A stretch of 39,865 nucleotides of DNA from CAZWUW01 sp964636895 (GTDB lineage Bacteria > Bacillota > Thermincolia > Thermincolales > CAZWUW01). The position numbers and the translations under genes were made by a program. The DNA lies in NCBI GenBank assembly GCA_964636895.1, contig CAZWUW010000016.1:1-39865 (forward strand), in the 5' to 3' direction. The stretch's first letter is position 1. The number at the start of each line of letters is the position of its first letter. The notes under the pieces are model-generated. The model was not told the origin of the DNA and did no database searches. It was given only the letters and a program-made list of their open reading frames with translations. Shown here one piece after another: positions 26,794-34,177 of the stretch.

Positions 26794-28089
26794 ATGACTC
26801 ACGAAGGTTTTGAAAAATCCGTAAAACTTTTTAGCGAAGCTAAGAAATACATTCCCGGTGGTGTTAACAGTCCGGTGCGGGCCTTCAAATCAGTGGGGGC
26901 AAATCCGGTGTTTATTGACCGGGCCGATGGGGCCAGGATCTATGATGTGGACGCTAACGAATACATAGACTATGTCGGCTCCTGGGGGCCGATGATTCTG
27001 GGCCACCAGCATCCGGAAGTGGTGGCAGCGCTAAAAGCATATCTGGAAAAAGGCACCAGTTACGGTGCGCCCACGGAATTAGAAACTGAACTGGCCCGGA
27101 TTATCATTGATGCATTTCCGGCCATGGAAATGGTGCGTATGGTTAACTCCGGCACGGAAGCTACTATGAGTGCCGTCAGGTTAGCCCGGGGTTATACCAA
27201 AAAGAATAAAATTGTCAAATTTGAAGGCTGTTACCACGGCCATGGGGATTCTTTTTTAATTAAAGCCGGCTCCGGGGCGCTTACCCTGGGGGTACCCACC
27301 AGTCCCGGGGTGCCTGATTTTATTGCTGGCGGTACTATTACAGCTGCATATAATGACATTGATATGCTGCGCGATATCTTTACCAAGGAGGGTCATGACA
27401 TTGCTGCCGTAATTGTGGAAGGGGTACCCGGCAATATGGGTGTGGTGCCACCGGCGCCCGGTTATCTTGAGCAATTGCGGCAGCTTACCCGGGAATACGG
27501 GGCACTGTTAATCTTTGACGAAGTGATGTCCGGTTTCCGGGTAGCTTATGGCGGGGCGCAGGTGCTATATAACATTGCACCGGACCTGACCACAATAGGC
27601 AAAATAATTGGCGGCGGGTTACCGGTCGGCGCGTATGGCGGTAAAAAGGAAATCATGGAGATGATTGCCCCGGCCGGACCTATTTATCAGGCCGGGACTT
27701 TGTCGGGTAATCCGCTGGCTATGACTGCCGGCATTACTACCTTGAAATTATTGCAGCGACCGGGTGTATATGCTGAATTAGAGAATAAGTCCGCTAAACT
27801 CGCTGCCGGTTTGGCCAAAGCGGCCGGGCAGGCAGGGGTGCCTGTTACTTTCACCAGGGTTGGTTCCATGCTTTGCGCCTTCTTTACAGACCGGCCGGTT
27901 TCGGATTTTGCCAGCGCCACCACGTCCGATACGGAGAGGTTTGGTATCTTTTTCCGTAAAATGCTGGCGCAGGGTATATATCTGGCACCTTCCCAGTTTG
28001 AAGCGGCGTTTGTATCTTTGGCCCATACTAACGAAGATATTGAAAAAACTATTGCCGCCGCTTATGATGCCTTTGCTGCCTGCAGCTAA
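26794..28089 (+). CDS. hemL: Glutamate-1-semialdehyde 2,1-aminomutase
   Basis: PLP enzyme that converts glutamate-1-semialdehyde to 5-aminolevulinate, the step after HemA. 431 residues. Typical segments: PGGVNSPVRAFKSVG, MVNSGTEATMSAVRLARG, KFEGCYHGHGD, and the PLP-lysine segment TIGKIIGGGLPVGAYGG. The frame opens upstream at 26728, but AAAGGAG before the ATG at 26794 decides the start. It is 147 bp from the previous gene, with a hairpin between, so it may have its own expression level within the haem cluster. Confidence 0.96.
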   Translation: MTHEGFEKSVKLFSEAKKYIPGGVNSPVRAFKSVGANPVFIDRADGARIYDVDANEYIDYVGSWGPMILGHQHPEVVAALKAYLEKGTSYGAPTELETELARIIIDAFPAMEMVRMVNSGTEATMSAVRLARGYTKKNKIVKFEGCYHGHGDSFLIKAGSGALTLGVPTSPGVPDFIAGGTITAAYNDIDMLRDIFTKEGHDIAAVIVEGVPGNMGVVPPAPGYLEQLRQLTREYGALLIFDEVMSGFRVAYGGAQVLYNIAPDLTTIGKIIGGGLPVGAYGGKKEIMEMIAPAGPIYQAGTLSGNPLAMTAGITTLKLLQRPGVYAELENKSAKLAAGLAKAAGQAGVPVTFTRVGSMLCAFFTDRPVSDFASATTSDTERFGIFFRKMLAQGIYLAPSQFEAAFVSLAHTNEDIEKTIAAAYDAFAACS

Positions 28090-28181
28090 ATTGAAAATTA
28101 TTCCTAAAAAATTGTTGGATTGGCAGGAATTATGACTAATTTTGGAGAATATCTTTGTATTTGTTAAAGGAGTGAGGCGGT

Positions 28182-28430
28182 TTGGACCGCAAACATATTG
28201 CTACAGCAGTTATTTTAATAGCCTTAATTGCTGTGGTTTATTTTGCTGTAACGGAGAAACGGATTCATCCTCCCCGGGAACAATGGCTAAAAGAGCATAA
28301 GGTTACAGTTGAAAGAAATCAGAACCCAGAAAATTTCTGTTACGACTGTCATCAAAAAAGATTTGGCCAGACCAAGGAAAACTTTTGTAATGACTGTCAT
28401 AAAAAGAGCAATGTGCCTTTGATGAAGTAA
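28182..28430 (+). CDS. Small membrane-anchored dihaem c-type cytochrome
   Basis: 82 residues: one N-terminal membrane helix (about 6-24), then a short external domain with two CXXCH motifs, FCYDCH (near 54) and FCNDCH (near 70), close to the C terminus. The start is TTG with AAAGGAGTGAGG just upstream. It lies 92 bp after hemL. The topology suggests a small electron-transfer subunit on the outer face of the membrane. It resembles NapC/NrfH-type anchors only in size and topology, having two haems and not four. A redox partner is not visible. Confidence 0.88.
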   Translation: MDRKHIATAVILIALIAVVYFAVTEKRIHPPREQWLKEHKVTVERNQNPENFCYDCHQKRFGQTKENFCNDCHKKSNVPLMK

Positions 28431-28464
28431 GAAAATAATAAATTATAAAAGAGGGATTGACAGC

Positions 28465-29247
28465 ATGGCGGATGCATATGAAGCTTTTTTGGATAAGCTG
28501 CGGAGGAAAAAAGGTTTGGACCTTACCGGGTACAAACGACCTCAGATGGAACGGCGGATTAACAGTCTGATGCGCAGTTTGCGTATTGAGAATTATGATG
28601 AATACCTGAGCCTGATGGAAGCAGAACAAAAGCACTGGCAAAAGTTTATTGACACCCTGACCATTAATGTTTCTGAGTTTTATCGTAACCCTCCCCAGTG
28701 GGAGATTCTGATTAGCAAAATCCTGCCGGCCTTGTTTGCCAGGAATTCATCTTTGAAAATATGGAGCGCCGGATGCTCTACAGGCGAAGAACCGTATACC
28801 CTGGCCATGGTATTAAGCATGAATTTTCCTACCCATACTTTTAATCTGTTGGCAACTGATATCGATGATGAAGTGCTAAACAAGGCCAGGAACGGTATTT
28901 ATATTGATAAAGCTATAATTAACCTGCCCCAAACGTATCTTACTAGGTTTATCAAACAGGAAAACGGGAACATAATAGTTTCTGATGAAATAAAGAAAAA
29001 AATTAAGTTTGGCAAACATAACCTGTTGCGTGATTCTTTTGACCGGAATTTTGACTTGATATTATGTCGTAATGTAGTTATTTATTTCACGGAAGAGAGT
29101 AAAAACGAGCTTTACAAAAATTTTTACGGGGCGCTAAAACCTGGCGGAATTTTGTTCACCGGCAGCACAGAGCAGATTTTTCAGGCCAGGGAGATTGGTT
29201 TCAGCCTGGTTTCGTCCTTTTTTTACCAGAAGACAGGGGAGAACTAA
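28465..29247 (+). CDS. cheR: CheR-type chemoreceptor methyltransferase
   Basis: 260 residues: an N-terminal CheR helical domain (about 10-65) and a SAM-dependent methyltransferase domain with SAGCSTGEEPYTLAM, LATDIDDEVLNKARNGIY, and DLILCRNVVIYFTEES. It methylates glutamates of chemoreceptors. There is no cheB, receptor or other chemotaxis gene nearby, so its partner is not known; orphan CheR proteins also work in other signalling systems. The ATG has GAGGG upstream. It ends in a terminator hairpin that overlaps its stop. Confidence 0.9.
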   Translation: MADAYEAFLDKLRRKKGLDLTGYKRPQMERRINSLMRSLRIENYDEYLSLMEAEQKHWQKFIDTLTINVSEFYRNPPQWEILISKILPALFARNSSLKIWSAGCSTGEEPYTLAMVLSMNFPTHTFNLLATDIDDEVLNKARNGIYIDKAIINLPQTYLTRFIKQENGNIIVSDEIKKKIKFGKHNLLRDSFDRNFDLILCRNVVIYFTEESKNELYKNFYGALKPGGILFTGSTEQIFQAREIGFSLVSSFFYQKTGEN

Positions 29248-29275
29248 GGTTGGCACAGATGCCAACCTTAGTTTT
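29244..29275 (+). terminator. Perfect hairpin between cheR and the FtsA-like gene
   Basis: A 12-bp perfect stem (CTAAGGTTGGCA/TGCCAACCTTAG) with a 4-base loop and TTTT. It overlaps the cheR stop codon and ends just before the AAGGAGGGG ribosome binding site of the next gene, so any readthrough RNA would have that site next to a stable hairpin. Confidence 0.75.
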
Positions 29276-29288
29276 AAGGAGGGGTATT

Positions 29289-31364
29289 ATGCCGTCAGAC
29301 ACCATATTTGCCCTAGATATTGGCACCAGGTCAGTAGTGGGCGTGGTGATGCAGGAAACGTCCAAAGGACTTGAAATTATAGCCGCCGAGACATTTGAAC
29401 ACAGACAGCGGTCTATGATTGACGGCCAGATTCACGATGTGGAACAAGTGGCCGAAGTGGTTCGTAAAGTAAAAGAAGCTATGGAAGCACGACTTGGGCA
29501 GACCCTGGATCAGGTCGCCGTAGCTGCGGCCGGGCGGTCACTGCGCACCGTGCGCACTAAGATTGCCAGTCAGACTGATGAATACAGGGAGATAACCAAG
29601 GAAGATGTTATCCGTATTGAGATGCAGGCCGTTCAGGAAGCTCAGCAGCAGCTGGCCCGGGATGAACATGACAGCAATGACCTGAATTATCATTGTGTGG
29701 GTTACAGCATAATAAATTATGAATTGGACGGGTATAGAATTGGCAATCTGGCCGGACAGAAAGGGAAAAATATTGGTGTAGACTTAATTGTTACCTTTTT
29801 GCCCCGGGTAGTCGTGGATTCCCTTTTTACCGTATTGCAGCGGGCAAGCTTGGAAATGCTGAGTCTGACTTTAGAGCCGATTGCGGCCAGTACGGTGGTG
29901 GTGCCAGCCAGTATGCGGCAACTGAATATAGCTTTGGTGGATATTGGTGCCGGCACATCAGACATTGCCCTGACCTCGGACGGGGCAATAGTGGGATATG
30001 GCATGGTCCCAACGGCAGGAGATGAAATTACCGAACGGATTTCCCACCAATATTTGCTGGATTTTAATCAGGCTGAAGATTTGAAAAGAATGGTGCAAGA
30101 CCGTGACGAAGTAGAATTTACCGATGTCTTGGGGGTATATCACCGGTTGCCGGTCGGTGAGGTAATCGCTGTAATGGAAGAATCGGTAGGAAAATTGGCT
30201 TTTCAGATTAGTGAAAAAATTGTATTTTTAAACCAAAAACCTCCGCAGGCGGTTATCTGCATTGGTGGCGGTAGCCTAACTCCGATGCTGCAGGATAAGC
30301 TGGCGGAGAATCTGGGCCTTTCCCGACAAAGAGTGGCAATCCGTGGCCGGGAAGCGATTGCCGAGGTTTTTGGCGCGCAAAACATGGTTGGCCCGGAAGC
30401 AGTAACTCCAATCGGAATTGCCGTGACCGCATATGAAAAACGGGGGCTGGGTTTTGCCACCGTAACCGTAAACGGCCGCCCCTTCCGGTTGTTTGAAATT
30501 AACCGGGGGACGGTAGCTGATGCACTGCTGGCCGCAGGTATCAACATGAAAAAACTGGCACCCAGGCTAGGACTGGCCTTAACTGTAGTAGTGAACGGAG
30601 AATTACATATAATTAAAGGGGGGCGTGGTACACCGGCCACAATAGTGTTAAACGGACAGGAAGCTGCGCTGGATGCCGCTGTCATGCATGATGACGTGCT
30701 TGAGGTCAGAGAAGCCAAAGATGGTCAGCACGCTGCCGGTACTATTGCAGATGTTGTTCCGGTCATTGCGCCGCTTAAGATATTTGTTAATGAACAGGAA
30801 ACACACATTAAACCGATTATTACCATGAACGACGAATTAGTGGATTATAGTAAACCATTGGTTGATAATGCCCGCATTACCTACCATTTACCCAAAACTC
30901 TTGGTGAAGTAATGGAGATTACCGGCTGGTCAGGTCCGCCGGATAACTACCGGGTTTATATTAATGGTCAGGAAGTCAATCCGCAATTGGATATGCTGGA
31001 AGAACTGCTGCCTGAAGATTATCTCCGCATTATAGATTTACAGACGAAAGCGCAGCCGGACATAGTGCTGGCAGAAGACAGCCCGGTGGCATCGGCAGAA
31101 CTCGGTCAGACCACCATTTTAGAGGAAGTCGCAGGGGAAATGGCAGTGTCTGGCGAAGAACTAGCCATAATTTATGTTAACGACGAAGAAATCCAGATTC
31201 CACGCAGTAACCTTATTCTTACCGATGTTTTTACAAAAAGCAGTTTTTCTTTTTTACCTCCTGGTGCCGGTGCCCGGCTGGAAATGAGAGTTAACGGTAA
31301 CCCGGCTGAATTTACAACGCCGATAAAATCCGGTGACCGGGTTGATTTGGAATGGAAACAGTAA
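29289..31364 (+). CDS. Long FtsA-like actin-fold ATPase with C-terminal extension
   Basis: 691 residues. The first part (about 1-385) is FtsA/PilM-like: phosphate-1 loop ALDIGTRSVVGVV, phosphate-2 loop LVDIGAGTSDIAL near 220, and adenosine motif VICIGGGSLTPML near 330. FtsA is about 420 residues, so 300 residues are extra. This C-terminal part contains repeated small beta modules of the type VTVNGRPFRLFEI, VVVNGELHII and VYINGQEVNP, similar to beta-grasp or SLBB-like folds. It is not the division ftsA of a dcw cluster (no ftsZ near). Related long proteins occur in Clostridia with unknown function. The ATG at 29289 has AAGGAGGGG upstream. Confidence 0.8.
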   Translation: MPSDTIFALDIGTRSVVGVVMQETSKGLEIIAAETFEHRQRSMIDGQIHDVEQVAEVVRKVKEAMEARLGQTLDQVAVAAAGRSLRTVRTKIASQTDEYREITKEDVIRIEMQAVQEAQQQLARDEHDSNDLNYHCVGYSIINYELDGYRIGNLAGQKGKNIGVDLIVTFLPRVVVDSLFTVLQRASLEMLSLTLEPIAASTVVVPASMRQLNIALVDIGAGTSDIALTSDGAIVGYGMVPTAGDEITERISHQYLLDFNQAEDLKRMVQDRDEVEFTDVLGVYHRLPVGEVIAVMEESVGKLAFQISEKIVFLNQKPPQAVICIGGGSLTPMLQDKLAENLGLSRQRVAIRGREAIAEVFGAQNMVGPEAVTPIGIAVTAYEKRGLGFATVTVNGRPFRLFEINRGTVADALLAAGINMKKLAPRLGLALTVVVNGELHIIKGGRGTPATIVLNGQEAALDAAVMHDDVLEVREAKDGQHAAGTIADVVPVIAPLKIFVNEQETHIKPIITMNDELVDYSKPLVDNARITYHLPKTLGEVMEITGWSGPPDNYRVYINGQEVNPQLDMLEELLPEDYLRIIDLQTKAQPDIVLAEDSPVASAELGQTTILEEVAGEMAVSGEELAIIYVNDEEIQIPRSNLILTDVFTKSSFSFLPPGAGARLEMRVNGNPAEFTTPIKSGDRVDLEWKQ

Positions 31365-31396
31365 TAGAGGCAGGAAAATTTTTCAATACGACCGGT

Positions 31397-31403
31397 TTCG
31401 ACA
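31397..31403. promoter_or_regulatory. Spo0A-box-like site before the Spo0E-like gene
   Basis: TTCGACA, the reverse complement of TGTCGAA, lies 20 bases before the -35 of a possible promoter at 31423. Regulation of a Spo0E-type gene by Spo0A would make sense as feedback. The match is short and could be chance. Confidence 0.25.
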
Positions 31404-31422
31404 CATTCTCTGAAGGAATATT

Positions 31423-31451
31423 TTGTTTGAATGCAGAAAAAAATGTAAAAT
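31423..31451 (+). promoter_or_regulatory. Candidate promoter for the Spo0E-like gene
   Basis: TTGTTT, a 17-base spacer and TAAAAT, in an AT-rich stretch 48 bases before the start codon. Confidence 0.4.
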
Positions 31452-31498
31452 TTAGTTGGCAACTGTTGTATTAGCAGATATCGGTAGGAGGGAATGGA

Positions 31499-31696
31499 AT
31501 GTGGAATAACCGGCGGGGTATGGTCAGACTGATTAAAGCCAAGCAGCGGGAAATGTACCGCCTGGCTAAAACCAAAGGGGTTAATGACCCGGAAGTATAT
31601 GATAAGAGTTGTGAACTGGACAACCTGATTGTAGAGTATATGAAAAAATATGCTAATGTGCATATCGGAACATTATTTCCGGCAGCCATGAAATAA
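31499..31696 (+). CDS. Spo0E-like aspartyl phosphatase family protein
   Basis: 65 residues, the usual size of the Spo0E family, with two predicted helices and the family pattern S-x-E-L-D-x-L-I-x-x-Y seen as SCELDNLIVEYMKK (about residues 39-52), with Cys in place of the usual Q. Spo0E-type proteins remove phosphate from Spo0A~P and delay sporulation. This supports a spore-forming host. TAGGAGGG precedes the ATG by 6 bases; an ATG at 31494 is out of frame. The gene lies just before a c-di-GMP riboswitch and may be read through into it. Confidence 0.8.
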   Translation: MWNNRRGMVRLIKAKQREMYRLAKTKGVNDPEVYDKSCELDNLIVEYMKKYANVHIGTLFPAAMK

Positions 31697-31729
31697 CCCT
31701 GTATGCCAAAAACCGCAAACAGTATCTAA

Positions 31730-31815
31730 GAAAAAGGCAAACTTACCGAAAGGTAGGCTCGCAAAACCATGGGTCTAAAGCTGATACAGCCATGATCGCC
31801 AGGTTGCCGGGAGGT
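31730..31815 (+). ncRNA. c-di-GMP-I (GEMM) riboswitch upstream of the HD-GYP gene
   Basis: The aptamer pattern is present: GGCAAAC, a stem with a GAAA tetraloop (TTACC-GAAA-GGTAG), CTCGCAAAACC, GGGTCTAAAGC, and a closing GGTTGCC. A terminator follows at 31830. GGTTGCC (31802-31808) could pair either with the 5' GGCAA of the aptamer or with GGCAACC (31849-31855) next to the terminator arm, which suggests ligand binding favours termination. This switching direction is inferred. The target gene codes for a c-di-GMP phosphodiesterase, so it would form a feedback loop. Confidence 0.87.
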
Positions 31816-31829
31816 AGACAGTTTTTGTG

Positions 31830-31868
31830 CTGTCCGGATTTCCTTATAGGCAACCGGACAGTTTTTTT
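31830..31868 (+). terminator. Riboswitch terminator (expression platform 1)
   Basis: CTGTCCGG pairs with CCGGACAG and is followed by seven T. Upstream GACAG (31817-31821) can pair with the CTGTC arm as an alternative, giving a possible antiterminator. It ends 28 bases before the HD-GYP start codon. Confidence 0.85.
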
Positions 31869-31896
31869 GTATTTTGCATAAAAGGGGGTGCCAAGA

Positions 31897-33039
31897 TTGC
31901 ATAAGATATCAATAACTAACGTAAAGCCGGGGATGGTTATTGCCCGGACAATTACTTCTTCATCAGGAAATATATTGCTTTCAAAGGGGGTAGCATTGAC
32001 CCCGATGTTTATTCACCGGTTGAAGGAACTAAAGATTCCCGCTGTTTATATTCGAAATGAGTATTTACAAGAGTGTGAGGTTACGGATGTAATTAGTGAA
32101 AAAACCCGCCTGGAAACTCAAAAAACAGTCCGCGGCATCTTTGATGAAGTGTACCGGAACAAACGAATTGATATAGGCGCGGCGAAAGCCGCGGTAAACA
32201 ATATTGTGGACGAGCTCTTGCGTAATCGTAAGGTCATATTGAATTTGACAGATATTCGCAGTTATGATGACTATGTTTTTGGTCACTGTGTGAATGTTTG
32301 TATTCTTGCTGTTATGACTGCTATCAGTATGGAGTACAATGAATTACGGCTGCGGGACATTGGAGTGGGAGCAATTCTCCATGATATGGGGAAAACGCTG
32401 GTGAGTAAAAAAATTCTTGAGAAGCCGGACAAATTAACCCCGGCTGAAATTACCAAGGTGCAGGAACATTCACAGTTTGGTTTTGAGCTGTTGCGGGAGC
32501 AGAAGGAACTAAGCCTGCTGGCTGCGCATGTCGCTTTTCAGCATCACGAAAGGATGGATGGTACAGGATACCCCAGGGGGTTGAAGGGTATGGAGATTCA
32601 TGAGTTTTCGCGCATTACTGCAATAGTGGATGTATACGATGCCCTGACTGCGGACAGGGCATACCGGAAGGCATATTTACCGCATGAAGCACTAAAAATA
32701 GTCAGCGGAGGTAGTGGAATATATTTTGATGCCGAAATTATCAAGATTTTTATGAAAAAGGTCGCCCCATTTCCTGTTGGCACTATTGTAGTGCTTAATA
32801 CCTATGAAATTGGAGTTGTTGTTGACAACCACAGAAAAAATCTTGCCCGTCCGGTAATCAGGATATTTTTTAGCGGACAGCGACAGGAAATCATTACACC
32901 GGTGGAGGTTGACCTGCTTAAAAAGACAGAACTGGAAATTACCAGGGTACTAAATGAAGATGATCCGTTAATCCCGTTTAGCGCCGGTATTTCTGCCGCC
33001 ATTTTAAACCAAAGTATCGGCCTAAGGCCAAACCGGTGA
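31897..33039 (+). CDS. HD-GYP domain c-di-GMP phosphodiesterase
   Basis: 380 residues. The N-terminal part (about 1-60) is the small domain often found before HD-GYP (KPGMVIARTITSSSGNILLSKG). The HD-GYP core has HCVNVC, the HD pair in ILHDMGK, the lysine-containing VQEHSQFGFELL, HHERMDGTGYP with the GYP motif, and DVYDALTADRAYRKA, so all key residues look intact. It hydrolyses c-di-GMP. The C-terminal 80 residues are extra. The start is uncertain: GTG at 31888 overlaps the GGGGGTG ribosome binding site, so TTG at 31897, 8 bases beyond it, is preferred. It is under a c-di-GMP-I riboswitch. Confidence 0.92.
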   Translation: MHKISITNVKPGMVIARTITSSSGNILLSKGVALTPMFIHRLKELKIPAVYIRNEYLQECEVTDVISEKTRLETQKTVRGIFDEVYRNKRIDIGAAKAAVNNIVDELLRNRKVILNLTDIRSYDDYVFGHCVNVCILAVMTAISMEYNELRLRDIGVGAILHDMGKTLVSKKILEKPDKLTPAEITKVQEHSQFGFELLREQKELSLLAAHVAFQHHERMDGTGYPRGLKGMEIHEFSRITAIVDVYDALTADRAYRKAYLPHEALKIVSGGSGIYFDAEIIKIFMKKVAPFPVGTIVVLNTYEIGVVVDNHRKNLARPVIRIFFSGQRQEIITPVEVDLLKKTELEITRVLNEDDPLIPFSAGISAAILNQSIGLRPNR

Positions 33040-33082
33040 TAAGAGCCAGCAAACATATCAGGGCTTTATATTTGATATCCAA
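32978..33082 (-). CDS. Small single-membrane-helix protein antisense to the HD-GYP 3' end
   Basis: 34 residues, MDIKYKALICLLALITGLALG then a basic tail (RYFGLKWRQKYRR). It starts with TTG at 33082-33080 behind a strong TGAGGTGA ribosome binding site at 5-base spacing. It has one membrane helix (about 7-22) and a positively charged C terminus. It converges on and overlaps the last 62 bases of the HD-GYP gene. I do not recognise the family. The strong ribosome binding site and protein-like composition favour a real gene; chance cannot be ruled out. Confidence 0.5.
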   Translation of the reverse strand: MDIKYKALICLLALITGLALGRYFGLKWRQKYRR

Positions 33083-33104
33083 AAAAATCACCTCAACTAT
33101 AAAG

Positions 33105-33134
33105 TTGCCGGTTTAAAATAACGATATGTATAAA
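33105..33134 (+). promoter_or_regulatory. Candidate promoter for the second riboswitch transcript
   Basis: TTGCCG, an 18-base spacer and TATAAA. The expected start point near 33141 is just before the aptamer. Confidence 0.55.
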
Positions 33135-33154
33135 TGGAGTAAAAAATATTGTTT

Positions 33155-33242
33155 TCCTGATAATGGCAAAACCGTCGAAAGGCGGTGACGCAAAGCTGCG
33201 GGTCTAATACAGGATTACTGTTATGACAGCCGGGCCGCCGAA
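33155..33242 (+). ncRNA. c-di-GMP-I (GEMM) riboswitch upstream of the zinc-ribbon-like gene
   Basis: The aptamer elements read in order: GGCAAAACC, a stem capped by GAAA (CCGTC-GAAA-GGCGG), GACGCAAAGC, GCGGGTCTAA, a P3 arm, then CAGCCGGGCCGCC. It matches the GEMM-I consensus better than the first copy (GCAAAGC intact). A terminator follows at 33262. It lies 1.4 kb after the first riboswitch on the same strand. Confidence 0.88.
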
Positions 33243-33261
33243 GGATAAGTTAAGGCTTTTT

Positions 33262-33302
33262 CCTGTCTGCGGCATTATGCGGGCAGGATTTTAATTTTTT
33301 TT
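33262..33302 (+). terminator. Riboswitch terminator (expression platform 2)
   Basis: CCTGTCTGC pairs with GCGGGCAGG and is followed by an AT-rich tract ending in eight T. The ribosome binding site TAGGGAG comes directly after it, so termination would switch off the gene at 33317. Confidence 0.85.
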
Positions 33303-33316
33303 AGGGAGTTGATTAT

Positions 33317-33724
33317 GTGGAAATTTATGTACATGAAGAAACATGTGAGAGGTGTGGCCGGGTATCTGATGCATTGAAAAAAACAGAATTTATGTTTAGG
33401 GCAACAAATAAAAATATGGAGCTGTGCGACTCGTGTATTGAAGACCTGAAAAACAAGTTTACAATGCAGAATAACCGGTTGGCCATGCTTTACTTTAAGA
33501 ATGTCAACCGATTTGTGGCTCAGCCCCGTTGTGCGGTATGTTCGGGCAGTGGCGAAGAGTTATGTCTTTATAGGTTTGACATTGCAGGATATGTGTACGA
33601 ATTGGAATTATGCCAAAATTGTTTTAGCAACATCATGACCATTTACCGGGGGTTTAGCTGGGAATTGCCGGTGGAAAAGCTCAGTCTGTCTCGGGGAGCT
33701 GCTAAAGAGGCAAAAGTTTTTTAA
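33317..33724 (+). CDS. Cys-rich protein with two zinc-ribbon-like halves, under c-di-GMP control
   Basis: 135 residues, no membrane segment or signal peptide. It has four CxxC pairs in two similar halves: CERC and CDSC (about 10 and 41), then CAVC and CQNC (about 74 and 101). This would suit two structural zinc sites. I do not recognise the family. The riboswitch just upstream makes it a c-di-GMP-responsive gene, so it may work in motility, adhesion or sporulation, but nothing else supports a choice. The GTG start follows TAGGGAG by 8 bases; an ATG two bases earlier is in another frame. Confidence 0.8.
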   Translation: MEIYVHEETCERCGRVSDALKKTEFMFRATNKNMELCDSCIEDLKNKFTMQNNRLAMLYFKNVNRFVAQPRCAVCSGSGEELCLYRFDIAGYVYELELCQNCFSNIMTIYRGFSWELPVEKLSLSRGAAKEAKVF

Positions 33725-33806
33725 TTATTTGATGAAATCATGTATATTTATATGTACTCATGCTTATACTAAAGACACTCCGCTTTGGTGAGTTCTATCT
33801 CTCCCC

Positions 33807-33834
33807 GTCCAGTTGCAAAACTGGACTTTTTTTT
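33807..33834 (+). terminator. Terminator after the zinc-ribbon-like gene
   Basis: A perfect 8-bp stem GTCCAGTT/AACTGGAC with a GCAA loop and eight T, 82 bases after the stop. Confidence 0.92.
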
Positions 33835-33860
33835 CAAATCACATTTTTTTAAACCGGCTC

Positions 33861-33889
33861 TTGACGACTTGCGTATCTTTAGTTATAAT
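33861..33889 (+). promoter_or_regulatory. Sigma-A promoter of the tRNA cluster
   Basis: TTGACG, a 17-base spacer and TATAAT, ending 32 bases before tRNA-Asp. A near-consensus stable-RNA promoter. Confidence 0.85.
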
Positions 33890-33921
33890 AAATCTTGTGA
33901 CTTTATTCCGCCAAGTCATCA

Positions 33922-33998
33922 GGAGCTGTGGTGTAGAGGCCTAACATGCCTGCCTGTCACGCAGGAGATCGCGAGTTCGAATCTCGTCAGCTCCGCCA
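33922..33998 (+). tRNA. tRNA-Asp (GTC)
   Basis: The acceptor arm GGAGCTG pairs with CAGCTCC, the anticodon stem CCTGC/GCAGG encloses loop CTGTCAC with anticodon GTC at 33956-33958, and the T loop is GTTCGAATC. The 3' CCA is encoded. First gene of a three-tRNA transcript. Confidence 0.97.
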
Positions 33999-34001
33999 TA
34001 C

Positions 34002-34086
34002 GGAGGGGTTCCCGAGTGGCTAAAGGGAGCAGACTGTAAATCTGCCGGCACCGCCTTCGCAGGTTCGAATCCTGCCCCCTCCACCA
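34002..34086 (+). tRNA. tRNA-Tyr (GTA)
   Basis: The acceptor GGAGGGG pairs with CCCCTCC, the anticodon stem GCAGA/TCTGC carries loop CTGTAAA with anticodon GTA at 34036-34038, and it has the long variable arm of tRNA-Tyr. CCA is encoded. It is 3 bases after tRNA-Asp. Confidence 0.97.
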
Positions 34087-34092
34087 CTATAT

Positions 34093-34168
34093 TGGGGCGT
34101 CGCCAAGTTGGTAAGGCAACGGACTTTGACTCCGTCATGCGTTGGTTCGAGTCCAGCCGCCCCAGCCA
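34093..34168 (+). tRNA. tRNA-Gln (TTG)
   Basis: The acceptor TGGGGCG pairs with CGCCCCA, the anticodon stem ACGGA/TCCGT carries loop CTTTGAC with anticodon TTG at 34126-34128. CCA is encoded. Last tRNA of the cluster before its terminator. Confidence 0.97.
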
Positions 34169-34177
34169 TGTAAAAGC

